A stretch of 64,000 bases of DNA from Symsagittifera roscoffensis (lineage: Eukaryota > Xenacoelomorpha > Acoela > Convolutidae), in contig NC_087064.1 of NCBI RefSeq assembly GCF_963678635.1, positions 35,006,369 to 35,070,368 on the forward strand, given 5' to 3'. Shown here in pieces: positions 8,341-17,334 of the stretch (position 1 is the first letter of the stretch; each line of letters starts with the position of its first letter). The notes beneath the pieces are model-generated. The model saw nothing but the letters and a program-made list of their open reading frames with translations, did no database searches and was not told the origin of the DNA. Both the position numbers and the translations under genes were made by a program.

Positions 8341-9078
8341 ATGCCGTCGCTGAATAGAAACGAGAAAGTGCAGTGTGGGGATTGTGGAAACATGTATCTT
8401 CGTCAACATGCGGCTCGACACCGCAAAAGCTGTCAAGCAGGGATTATTTCTTGTCCTGATTGTAGGTATTTCACTTACAATCAACAGGAAATGAATTATC
8501 ACGTGGCCAAAAAGCATGCTCCATCAACTTCCAAGCAATCAACGGTTTGCTCGTCTTGCGAACAGGAGTTTCCGAGTTACTACTCGCTCCAACAACACCG
8601 GAGAAAAGAACATGGAGTGAAACAGCGGAAACCAAGTGTTACGGTGGCAGACTTGAACAAGATAGTGGAAGAGGAAGGGGATGATGGAGACAAACTCAAA
8701 GAGGAATTGAGTGCTTGTCAACACTTCCTGGTTGACACTGAGATGGAGAATGGGAGACATAAGGTATTTAACTTTCAAATGTCAAAGTTAGATACCAAGA
8801 TTATCAACGATAAGCTTGAAGAAGTCTTCAACAAGCTAGATTCCGCTGCAAAAATCAATTTTGCTCTTGGATTTGTTCTCCGTAATGTCGAAACGGGAGA
8901 ATATCGGTATTACTATGCACACGAAAACAATACTTTGTTCGAAAAATCGCATTTACTGTGTACGAAAGCGGATTTGATTACAATCTTTCAACTTTTCAAC
9001 TGGGAAAAGTTGAAAAGTTTGATATCGTGGAGCAATGCACCCAAGAACGTCAGAACAGGAAGGGGAGGTTCAATCTGA
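8341..9078 (+). pseudogene. DNA polymerase B N-terminal part with zinc fingers
   Basis: Residues about 12-31 (CGDCGNMYLRQHAARHRKSC) form a CCHC/CCHH-like finger. Residues about 38-60 (CPDC...H...H) and about 73-95 (CSSCEQEF...HRRKEH) form two C2H2 fingers. A segment conserved in this family follows (NFALGFVLRNVETGEYRYYY, LLCTKADL). The last ~35 residues are out of frame, because the true frame shifts at about 8960-9000 into the next piece. The Met at 8341 is preceded by an AT-rich leader and is the likely start. Confidence 0.85.
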
Positions 9079-9806
9079 TCACAAATGCTACGATTTTTGC
9101 TGCACTTCTGAAAAACATCCCAATGGGATGTCCAGACTCTGTCTTACCTGAACCTTTACTACGACATACGCAAGTAAACTGTCTTTTATCGGACAAAGAT
9201 AAACAACCATACAAAGATCATCTTTGTCTTTTCCGTGCGTTAACAATGTATTTGCATGGTCATAGTAACCTCGATGCTCATACATCTCAGCTGTTTACAG
9301 AGTTTATATCAAAATCTGGATACGATCCGAAGAATTTTCATGGAGTGTCAATCGATGATTTACCTGTTGTAGAGGGAATAGTTGAACGAAACATATTCAT
9401 TTAAGATTTTGATATTCAAGAAGGAGAATATGTCGGAGAATTAGCCAGGCGAAGTATTGGAAAATTTAAAAAAACGGTGAAATTGCTAAGATTTAACAAC
9501 CATATTATTCACACGAATGATATATATTCCTTCTTCACGTGTTTTTGATGTCCTAGCTGTGACTGTTTCTTCAACAGATCAGACAACTTCAACAGACATC
9601 TTCTAACGTGTAAAGATAGAGTGCGAAATATATATCCCAAAAACGCGTACACACTACGGGAAACAAAATTCGAGAAATTGGATGGCTTCAACATTCCCTA
9701 CACTGAAGATCAGAAATTGTTTAGTAATGTTGCAGTTTTTGACTTCGAATTGATTTGTGTTCCCAGAGAAGAATTGAAAGCAACCGAAACAATTACTTGG
9801 ATTTGA
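8958..9806 (+). pseudogene. DNA polymerase B, middle part to exonuclease motif I
   Basis: One reading frame covers 8958-9806 with stops at 9402-9404 and 9546-9548. It includes HLCLFRALTMYLHGHSNLD and, after the second stop, a zinc-finger-like CPSCDCFFNRSDNFNRH ending in a further Cys. The C-terminal stretch VAVFDFELICVPRE contains the Asp-x-Glu of exonuclease motif I. The frame ends at a TGA at 9804-9806 within the first copy of the 110-bp duplication. Confidence 0.8.
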
Positions 9807-9958
9807 AAACCTGTCCCTATTTCCGTCTCAATTTCTTCAAATCTGCAATTTCTTCAAATCTGATTTGTGTTCCCAGAGAAGAATTGAAAGCAACCGAAAC
9901 AATTACTTGGATTTGAAAACCTGTCCCTATTTCCGTCTCAATTTCTTCAAATCTGCAA
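9751..9958 (+). repeat. 110-bp tandem duplication inside the polymerase gene
   Basis: The sequence starting TGATTTGTGTTCCCAGAGAA at 9751 recurs at 9861 with an offset of 110 bp and no visible divergence. Because 110 is not a multiple of three, the duplication itself shifts the reading frame. It is therefore recent relative to the other lesions. Confidence 0.95.
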
Positions 9959-9973
9959 GATGCTCCAATTTTC

Positions 9974-10580
9974 TTGTGTGAAAAAGATCCAGAAGTTCTA
10001 ATAATTGCTTTTGTTTCCAGCTTGGAACTTCTGGCTGAAAAAAGTAAACTACAAATGAGAACCAAGTTTCAAGAAATCGAAAACACTGTCAATGATCGAG
10101 TCAAAAAAATCTTTGATAAGCTTAATGCTAGAACTTTAACTAAAAGACTAGAAGTCTTCGATTATGAAGATGAATGTGTTGAGGATGGCGACGAAGATGA
10201 CATGTCGACACAATTCTTGAGAATTCTTAAAAAATCAGTTGATCGACTTGAAACAGCATTTAGAGCGCTATGGTAATACCTTACTGGTGTTCGGTTTCAA
10301 TAGCGGCAGATACGATCTGAACCTTATCAAATCTTATTTGATTCCATACCTGATATGTGATGAAGAAATCGAACCAACAGTCATTAAAAAAGCAAATGAC
10401 CTCATGTCATTCAAACTTGGAGATGTTCAGTTTTTGGACATAATGAAATTTCTTGGAGGGGCAACAACATTGGATTCGTTTCTGAAAGCCTATAAAGCAA
10501 GTGAGACCAAAGGTTTTTTCCCTTACGAATGGTTTGACAGTCCAGAAAAGCTTGACTGTACGGAATTGCCTCCTTTCTGA
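9974..10580 (+). pseudogene. DNA polymerase B, exonuclease motif II region
   Basis: Two frames, 9974-10276 and 10239-10580, overlap across a frameshift near 10,250. The first carries an acidic linker (FDYEDECVEDGDEDDM) ahead of a segment that continues in the second. The second holds FGFNSGRYDLNLIKSYL, with the Asn and Tyr-Asp spacing of exonuclease motif II, then KANDLMSFKLGDVQFLDIM. A TGA at 10,578 stops it within FPYEWFDSPEKLD. Confidence 0.8.
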
Positions 10581-10676
10581 GGCAAACTGAGAAACCACAA
10601 CCCTCTCGAGAAAGATTTCAACGATTACCAAAAACTGGTTAATGGAGGACTTGATCAACAAAGTGCGCTGAAAAAG

Positions 10677-11048
10677 TTGCGTATTCAATCAGTTCCACCA
10701 ACAGGTTTTGAAAATTACTCTTATTTGAAAAACATCTGGGAACAACACAGTATGATTACTTTTAAAGGCTTCTTACAATGGTACAACAACCAAGATGTTG
10801 TTCCTACTCTTGAAGCTATGCAAAAAATGATAGAGCTTTACCATGATAAGGGCATTGACATGCTGAAACTGGGAAGTACGCTTCCAAATCTTGCAAATAT
10901 CTGCTTACACAAGTCGACAAATCACAAATTTTACCCGTTCTTTGAAGGAGATAAGGATTTATGTGAGAAAACTAGAGAAGACATGACTGGTGATCCATCA
11001 ATAGTTTTTACGCGAAAAGCTGTTGTCGATCAAACTTATATTCGTTAG
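10677..11048 (+). pseudogene. DNA polymerase B, exonuclease motif III and TPR1-like region
   Basis: An open stretch containing FLQWYNNQDVVP, which fits the Tyr-x3-Asp of exonuclease motif III. GSTLPNLANICLHKS and YPFFEGDKDLCEK follow, matching the region before the palm in protein-primed polymerases. Ends with TAG at 11,046. Confidence 0.8.
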
Positions 11049-11059
11049 TCGTCAAATAA

Positions 11060-12462
11060 TTGCAAGACAAAGTTGGAATTGACGCTAGCCAATTATATCC
11101 ATTCTCAAAGTGTCAAAAGATGCCAACCGGACTTTACACAAGATGGGAGTATGACTCTGAAACTGATCGTTTTAAAGCTAGAAAGAACAGAACAAGAAAT
11201 TTCGAGAACATGATTCTGTCTTTTTATCAAGAATTGAGACCAGAGTGAAAAATTCAGAGTTTTTACACAACCGGAAAGCAGAAAAAAATTGACTGTTTTC
11301 ATGTTGATGGCTACTGTGATCACTGTAAAACAGTATTTGAAGCTATGGGTTGCTACTATCAATTCTGCTCATGCCAAGAAACCCGTCCATCGTTGTCAGA
11401 ACAAGATATTGAAAGGGGAAATAAGAAGCGAGAAATGGATGAGTTGAGACGAGAGTACATAAAAGAAAGAGTTACAAAATTCAGGAAATGTGGGAGTGTG
11501 AGTGGTGGGAGCATTTCAAAACAGATTATTCAGTCAAGAATCATGTCAAGACAAATTTTCCCTACAAAAGACGTCTGTCTATTGATTCTTTACTTGAAAA
11601 ATAACGAACATATCTCTTTTTGGTTATGTGCAATGCGATGTAATAGTTCCCGACGAGTTGAAAACTACATTTTCAAATTTTCCTCCAATATTCAAAAATA
11701 TTGACGTCTCCCGAAACGATATTGGAGAATACATGAAAAACTATGCCGATGAGAACGATTTGCTGAAAACCCCACAAAGAATGTTGATTTCCAGTTTTAA
11801 ATTAGAAAATGGTACAATCATCACACCTCTTCTTAACTTCTATCTAAGTCTTGAACTTCAATGTACAAAAGTTTATCGTTTTCTTGAGTACACACCTAGA
11901 AAAAGTTTCAATAAATTTGTTCAATCTGTTGTTGATGCTCGACGAGAAGGAGACGAGAATCCACATTCTGGAGTTGTTGCTGAGACGATGAAGCTTCTCG
12001 GTAAAAGCTCGTACGGTTATCAAATTATAGACAGATCCAGACACACGATAACCAAATATCTCGGCGATGAGAAGACACACAAAGCAAATAATGAAAAGTT
12101 TTTCAAGCGATTGAATGTTGTGAAAAAAGACTTATATGAAGTAGAACTTTTGAAGTCAACAATTGAACATAGAGAACCAATTATTGTAGGTTTTTTTCAT
12201 TATTCAATACGCCAAACTTAGAATGTTGGAGTTATACTACAACTTCTTCCACAAGTATTGCGATGAAAATAAACTCGAGGAGTTGGAGATGGATACGGAC
12301 TCTTTGTATCAAGCACTAGCAGAAGAAAACCTGGACGATTGTATATTACCAGAGAAGAAATCTCAGTGGACACTAATTCGTCGAAATGATTGTAGAGAAG
12401 ACTTTATAGCTGATGCAGATAAGAATTTTTTTTCCACGTACATGCTACGTTGTTCACAATAA
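11060..12462 (+). pseudogene. DNA polymerase B palm with motifs A, B and C
   Basis: 11060-11248 holds motif A (GIDASQLYPF) followed by PTGLYTRWEYDSE. 11345-11704 and 11628-12221 overlap at a frameshift near 11,630. The second carries motif B (ETMKLLGKSSYGYQIIDRS). 12223-12462 carries motif C (EMDTDSLYQAL), with the Asp-Thr-Asp triplet intact. The catalytic residues are largely preserved, but a stop between the motif B and C pieces (12,219-12,221) and the frameshifts prevent a continuous product. Confidence 0.85.
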
Positions 12463-12808
12463 GCATGACAAACGAGAACCTGGATTATTCAAAGAAGAAT
12501 TTCGCTGCACTGAAATGTTGTGCCTGTGCAGCAAGACGTATTGCTGCTATGATAGTAAGGGCGACAAATTCAAATTCAACAGCAAATGTCTCAACAAAAG
12601 AACGCTAGAAGACACTGGGGAAGGACCAATGTCTAAATACAGAAGATTTCTTGACGAAGCTGTAAATTTGAAGTCAACCAATCGCGGATTCAAAACCTCC
12701 AACCATTTAGTTGGAACATATGAACAAACTAAAAAAGGACTCAGTTACTTTTTTCCGAAAAGGGAGGTACTTAATGATGGAATACATACTAAGCCCTTGA
12801 ACTTGTAA
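12413..12808 (+). pseudogene. DNA polymerase B C-terminal end
   Basis: Last piece of the polymerase, one register from the motif C frame with the shift at about 12,430. It contains PGLFKEEFRCTEMLCLCSKT, a Cys-rich CCYDSKGDKFKF stretch and FKTSNHLVGTYEQTKKGLS. It ends at the TAA at 12,806-12,808. I take this as the right-hand end of the Polinton coding part. Confidence 0.8.
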
Positions 12809-13124
12809 GTTTGTTCTATAAACTGTAGTAAAACTTCATACCATACAATGATTTATATGTTATTCAACTTTTCAACTGTAATATAACAATTTACAGTGAT
12901 TAAATTTTTTTTTCTGAAAAACTTTATTTTTTCTTTGAAGCTTCAGTTAGGTTTCAGCATAGTTTCAGACACTTTCAATATAAACTCTAATGGCTTGAAA
13001 CAAAATAAAAATCATACCTTAATACAATAAAAAAATCTATAACCTATCGCATTGGTGTAGAGAATCGTAAAAAATGGTAAGATCGGGCGCCAAAATTTTT
13101 TCTGAAACTTACCATCTGAAACCT
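12809..13124. other. AT-rich non-coding stretch, probable Polinton right flank
   Basis: No ORF or recognised element. I looked for an inverted match to the left window edge and saw none, as expected if the left terminal repeat is outside the window. Confidence 0.4.
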
Positions 13125-13265
13125 TACCATCTTAATACATGGTAAACCTATTCCCTATCTTAATACATAGGAAATCTATTCCCTATCTTAAAATATAGCT
13201 CGGAGACCGGATATTTTATTACCTATCTTAATACATGGGGGTCTCCATCCACCCCCCCCCCCCCC
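13125..13265 (-). repeat. Interspersed 16-bp motif plus G-tract; possible LTR start and polypurine tract of Gypsy element 1
   Basis: CCTATCTTAATACAT or a close variant occurs four times (about 13,125, 13,153, 13,181, 13,221), and GGAGACC/GGTCTCC form an inverted pair at 13,202 and 13,240. At 13,252-13,265 there are 14 C on the plus strand. Read on the minus strand this is a G-tract just downstream of the integrase end, followed by TGGATGGAG. That is where a polypurine tract and a TG-starting 3' LTR would lie. I could not find a matching 5' LTR, so the LTR call is weak. Confidence 0.4.
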
Positions 13266-13284
13266 ACTCTCCCTCACTCATATA

Positions 13285-13613
13285 CTATTCTCTGATGCCT
13301 TTTTCGTTCACCTCGCAAGCTGGTTCCACCAATAGGTACTCGAGTCCCTCCATATTCTGCGGTACGCACCAGTCCTCTGGGGATGGGACATGAGGTTTCA
13401 AGTTTTCATAATGCGCTGCACGCCCCCAGTACTCAAGCGGTAAAACCGTCCTTGCTGGTGCACTTCCGTTATCATTAACGGTCCTCTCCATTTCTTGATT
13501 AGTTTCTTTGTCCCTTTGGGAGGTATAACATTCTGGAAGACCCAGACGTATTGGCCCACTGCATATGGTTTCGCTTGCAGTATTTTCTCATCGTATTTCT
13601 TCCGCTGTCTCAT
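13285..13613 (-). pseudogene. pol: Gypsy element 1 integrase C-terminal domain
   Basis: Two overlapping frames give an integrase C-terminal domain. 13398-13613 has YAVGQYVWVFQNVIPPKGT and KKWRGPLMITEVHQQGRFYR, which fits the GPY/F-type module (W-x-GP near its centre). 13285-13491 has the last ~45 residues (YENLKPHVPSPEDWCVP) and ends just before the G-tract. A frameshift lies near 13,410-13,490, and another break separates this from the catalytic core upstream. Confidence 0.75.
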
Positions 13614-13655
13614 TTGCGCTTACGCTGTGTTACTACTGCAGAGCTAGTTTAGTTC

Positions 13656-14249
13656 CTACTGTCTCTTAACCGCTTCTTTCACATAAGCTTGAGGCGATGT
13701 CTTTTTTTCTTCGTATTCTGGGTAAAAGAACGCTAGAGGCATCGCTCTTTCCCTGCCCGTCAACATCATGAAGGGACTGATTCCTGTTGTTGAGTGTTGC
13801 GTACTGTTGTATGCCCCTACCACTTGCGGCAGATATTTGTCCCAGTCTGTCATATATTTTGAGCTGTATACCCTCAGCATGTTTACCAATGTTCTATTCT
13901 GTCTCTCCACTAACCCGTTAGTTTGGGGATGGTAGGTCGTGGAGTGCGCTTGAGCAATGTGTGACCTCTTCATCAATTCTTTTGTCAGGTAGCCCACGTA
14001 GGCCTTGCCGTTGTCCGACTGAAATGTCATGGGACAACAATACCGTGATATCCAATGTGTTATCAGGTGGTCACAAGTCTCTTCTGCCGAGGCTGTCTGA
14101 CACGGCACCATTTCTGCCACTTTTGTGAAATGATCTATTATGACCAGTATCTGGTTACATCCCGATTCTGTCATACAGATCTTTTGATGGTCTATCTGCA
14201 CAACCTCGTGAAATTCCGAGCTTTCAACGGACATGAGTGGGAACTTCAT
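13656..14249 (-). pseudogene. pol: Gypsy element 1 integrase catalytic core
   Basis: A retroviral-type integrase core of 197 residues. The three catalytic acids are in place: Asp in EVVQIDHQKI (about residue 19), Asp in FQSDNGKAY (about residue 79) and Glu in NGLVERQNRT (about residue 115). YHPQTNGLVERQNR is the hallmark segment. It would join element cDNA to the chromosome. It is one frame away from the zinc-binding domain at the end of the 14224-15663 frame, so a frameshift near 14,235 splits the integrase. The domain itself is uninterrupted. Confidence 0.9.
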
Positions 14250-15663
14250 CTTTCACTTGCAGGCATGTCAGGCATGCATTCACCCATCTCTCACAGGCTT
14301 TCCTTAATCCTAGCCAGTCAAACCTATGAAGTATTCTTTGTTGCACCTTGTCTATCCCCTGGTAACCCATTCGATCATGCGATCTGAATAACACTTCCGT
14401 CTGATACAACTGTGGAAGTAAGATGAGGTTATGCTTGTTTGATATCTTCTCCTCATCTTTTCTCCTGCATGCCACCACCCCATCAGCTGTGTGATAGAGT
14501 AAATCTTTTCTGTCTTTGTAGAACTGGCTTAAGATCTTGTAGCTGTCTTCTTCCAGGTCTACCTTCTCTTCGGACGCCGTCCGGATCCATTTGGAGAGGT
14601 TACTCGTCATCTTGTCATTTTTTTGGGCCCGTATTAGATCCGACAGCCTATCTCTTGCCTTGACGTGCTCTTTTAGTGCCATTATCTGCCCGTTCATTTC
14701 TCCAGGGTTGTGGATGTCATCCTTCAGCCTTACGCATACTATCCTCCCCATGATCTTCCTGTCATCCTCTGGCACCAGATTTGTTCTGACAGTTGAGTTG
14801 CACGATAACTCCCTAAATTCTTCAGCTCGTCGCACTTCCTGCTGATCCAAGTTGTACGTTCCTGAGGAGGTATCTGTCTGTAGCTCCCTGTCGCGGTGTC
14901 TCATCTTCTCTTCCGCCAGTATCATGCATAGACTACCTTGGTCATCGCTGCTCTTCTCCGAATCTTCATCCCACTCTCCACAATCCCCGGACAATTTTTC
15001 TTCATCAGCATCTTCTTCCACTGTGGGCCACTCCCCGGACTCTTGTTCTAGTCCGAGTTGTTCAGCCCCCTCTTTAAATGTCACTCTCTTCTTCCTAACC
15101 CGTGTCCGCTCAAGTATGTCCTCCGGGAGTTTATCAACCAATGAATGCACGACTTCTTTCCCGTTCGACTTTTGTTTTAAGGAATCTTTGACATCACCTG
15201 CTACATTCCTTCTCAATATCGTGACTTCCGGTTCCTCCTTGTCCTTTTCCTTGATCACGGGCTTATCGTCTGCCAGTTTCTCGAGTAATCTCATCAAGTC
15301 CTCATCTATCTGTGCATCTCCCGTTTCTACCTGGTTGAGATCATAGCCTTTTGCCTTGAGCGTCTCCCTCACAATTTTTGACTTGAGCATTATCCCTATC
15401 GGCATCCCCCGGGTCTTCTTCAAGATTGTTTTCTCTGGAGGCTCCTTTGGTAGTTCGGGGTGATCTTCTATCGGTTTGCCTGCCTTGTCGAGCCATCTCG
15501 TGAGTGGAGGACTATCATACGTTTCCTTATTCATGAAGGAGAAGCCATCTTTGATTTCTGGCCAATCCGCCTCCCTCTGTTCTTGTTTCTCGTAGAACTC
15601 CGCCTTCTTACTCAAGCTATCGGCATTTTGATGTTTGTATCTTGTTCTATGCTCAATTATCAT
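14224..15663 (-). CDS. pol: Gypsy element 1 RNase H end, long acidic linker and integrase zinc domain
   Basis: This intact 479-residue frame begins with the end of RNase H (YKHQNADSLSKK). It ends with the HHCC zinc domain of integrase: His in FRSHDRMGYQG, then CERWVNACLTCLQ. Between them lie roughly 330 residues of acidic, low-complexity sequence (for example EEDADEEKLSGDCGEWDEDS), far longer than the usual connection. Inside the linker is a more ordered stretch (IMGRIVCVRLKDDIHNPGEM). The linker is uninterrupted although neighbouring domains are broken. Its function is unknown. Confidence 0.85.
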   Translation of the reverse strand: MIIEHRTRYKHQNADSLSKKAEFYEKQEQREADWPEIKDGFSFMNKETYDSPPLTRWLDKAGKPIEDHPELPKEPPEKTILKKTRGMPIGIMLKSKIVRETLKAKGYDLNQVETGDAQIDEDLMRLLEKLADDKPVIKEKDKEEPEVTILRRNVAGDVKDSLKQKSNGKEVVHSLVDKLPEDILERTRVRKKRVTFKEGAEQLGLEQESGEWPTVEEDADEEKLSGDCGEWDEDSEKSSDDQGSLCMILAEEKMRHRDRELQTDTSSGTYNLDQQEVRRAEEFRELSCNSTVRTNLVPEDDRKIMGRIVCVRLKDDIHNPGEMNGQIMALKEHVKARDRLSDLIRAQKNDKMTSNLSKWIRTASEEKVDLEEDSYKILSQFYKDRKDLLYHTADGVVACRRKDEEKISNKHNLILLPQLYQTEVLFRSHDRMGYQGIDKVQQRILHRFDWLGLRKACERWVNACLTCLQVKDEVPTHVR

Positions 15664-16900
15664 TTTGTATCCGTCCAGGCGAGATATCTACCTCCCAATG
15701 TAGCTGTGGTCCATTGAGTACGTCTTCAGCCAGCTGAGTGCCCTGTTGTCGACTCGCAGCTTGAATGGCTCTGCCTAGGTATGCTCTATATTTCTCGACA
15801 AAGGTAACCACAGCGAACTTATCTGCTTTCGGCGCCCCGTACTTCATTTCCGTATCACTCAAGACTTTACTCCCGTACGCTATTGGTGTAAAGACTGTCT
15901 TCCCGTTCCATTCCTGTTCTTGATGGAGAATGCCAGAAATCGCGACTACCGACGCATCCGTGTCCAGCACGTACATCCCTTTTTCCGTTGGCATCCCTAG
16001 CACCGGTGCCTCGCACAACTCTTTCATTAATCTCTGGAATGACTCTTCCGCCGCGGTGTTCCACGTAAACTTCTTGTTGCCTTTGTGCTTCATTAGTTGT
16101 TGCATCGGGTATACCTTGTCCGCGTAGCCCTTGGTGAACTCCCTGTAATAGTTCGCGAAACCCAGGAAGCTCATCAATTGATGTTCCGTCTTTGGCGATT
16201 TCCAAGTCAAAACCGCTTCCACTGCATCTGGATCTGGTCTGATGCCATGCCTGTCCACCATCCTCCCCACGTATTTGATTGAGTCCTTGAGTATTTCGCA
16301 CTTGGACGGTTTGCACTTTAGTCCTGACCTCTTCATGCATGCAAACACTTCTTCTAGTTGCTCGATGTGGTCTTCCCTTGTAGGCGTCGCTATCACCACG
16401 TCATCCACGTAGCACATTACCAAATTGCCGTATTTCTTTGTCACACCTATCAATGCGTGTGCCATCAATCGTTGAAATTTGGCCGTGGCATTGCGTAGAC
16501 CAAATGGCATCCGTTTCCATTGAAACAGCCCTAGCTCGCAGGCCTACCCTGTTTTGTCCCTGTCCTGCTTCCTCAGTGGGACCTGTCAAAATGCCGAACC
16601 TAAATCAAGAGTCGTAAAAAACTTCGCATCACCTAACTTAGAGAGACTCTCATCAATTCTAGGTATGGGATAGGCATCGTTCACCGTGACGGAGTTCAGA
16701 TACCGAAAGTCGCAACAAAACCTCAATTGGTCGCTTTTCTTTTTGGCCATCACTACTCCACACGCTCACGGTGATTTGGATGGTTCCATCATATCATACT
16801 CTAGTAATGTCTCTATCTCCTTTCTACATGCATCCGATTTGTGCGGGGTCATGCGCCTCGCCCCCTCCCTGTGCGGCACCGCAGACTATTCAAGCTCTAT
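15653..16900 (-). pseudogene. pol: Gypsy element 1 reverse transcriptase and RNase H
   Basis: 15653-16510 carries the RT catalytic box VMCYVDDVVIAT, PFGLRNATAKFQRLM before it and FLGFANYYREFTKGY after it. It ends in RNase H with the first catalytic Asp in YVLDTDASVVAISG. Upstream, up to about 16,900, the same domain continues (FCCDFRYLNSVTVNDAYP, FFTTLDLGSAF) but is cut by stops, including TGA at 16,586-16,588 where Trp is expected and TGA at 16,766-16,768. RNase H shifts frame at about 15,765; a normal continuation (VDNRALSWLKTYSMD) is readable one register away. Confidence 0.9.
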
Positions 16901-17325
16901 TTCAGTTCAACGAAATAACAACATCCAATGTCTGCCTTATGTCTCGAAATAACGTCCTCGTTCCGCTCTAGTACGTCCTTGATGGCTTCGAGCTGTTCAT
17001 CCGTTACCTTACCCCTTAAGTGCTCTATTTCAGGTAAAACTGGTTTATCCATTTCCATTTCCTCTAGTGTTCGTCTTTCTGAGAAATTTGAACAGCTTGA
17101 GAGTCCATCATGTGTATCTGACTTGAGTGACTTTATAAGACCTGACGAATCTTTTATTTTCTTAAATCGTCTCAAGATACAAATCTTGTCCCTGAGATTG
17201 GGGCATTCAAGTATTTCATTCTCTTTTACATTTTCAGTCATTTCATACAGAATTTTCACGGGTAAAGCATATCCCAGTTTCCTTCCCCTCTGGATTGTTA
17301 TGGGTATGTCAAGAGTGTTCAACAA
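16897..17325 (-). pseudogene. pol: Gypsy element 1 protease-RT connector
   Basis: A 142-residue frame between protease and RT. Recognisable pre-RT sequence includes LPEIEHLRGKVTDEQLEAIK and VLERNEDVISRHKADIGCC, the usual 'element holds here, then RT begins' region of Gypsy polyproteins. It ends at TAG/TGA stops near 16,897 where the true frame shifts towards RT. Confidence 0.7.
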
Positions 17326-17334
17326 GACACTGAC

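Larger units (their letters stand above)
1..12808. mobile_element. Polinton/Maverick self-synthesising DNA transposon, decayed, left end outside window
   Basis: A retroviral-type integrase, an FtsK/HerA-like packaging ATPase and a protein-primed family-B DNA polymerase occur together over 12.8 kb. That combination defines Polintons. The integrase and ATPase point left on the minus strand, the polymerase points right on the plus strand, and small unknown ORFs lie between. The integrase C-terminus lies at the left window edge, so the left terminal inverted repeat must be outside. I could not identify a right terminal repeat between 12,809 and 13,100. I recognised no capsid or cysteine protease gene. 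All major genes contain frameshifts or stops, so this copy is non-autonomous and old. The class assignment is firm; the exact right boundary is inferred. Confidence 0.9.
8341..12808 (+). pseudogene. Polinton protein-primed family-B DNA polymerase, broken
   Basis: All the landmarks of a Polinton polymerase lie in order on the plus strand: N-terminal zinc fingers, exonuclease motifs I-III, then polymerase motifs A, B and C. The gene is split by several frameshifts and in-frame stops, including TAA at 9402-9404, TGA at 9546-9548 and the 110-bp tandem duplication at 9751-9958. It is the largest Polinton gene and would replicate the element with a terminal protein as primer. With this many lesions it cannot make a full product. 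The start at 8341 is the first Met before the first zinc finger. The pieces are listed separately. Confidence 0.9.

Noticed and set aside
13081-13097. Minus-strand TGGCGCCCGATC looking like a tRNA-Lys type primer-binding site
   Set aside because: Only the first ten bases fit, there is no LTR end with CA directly before it, and the orientation would place it at the wrong end of Gypsy element 1.
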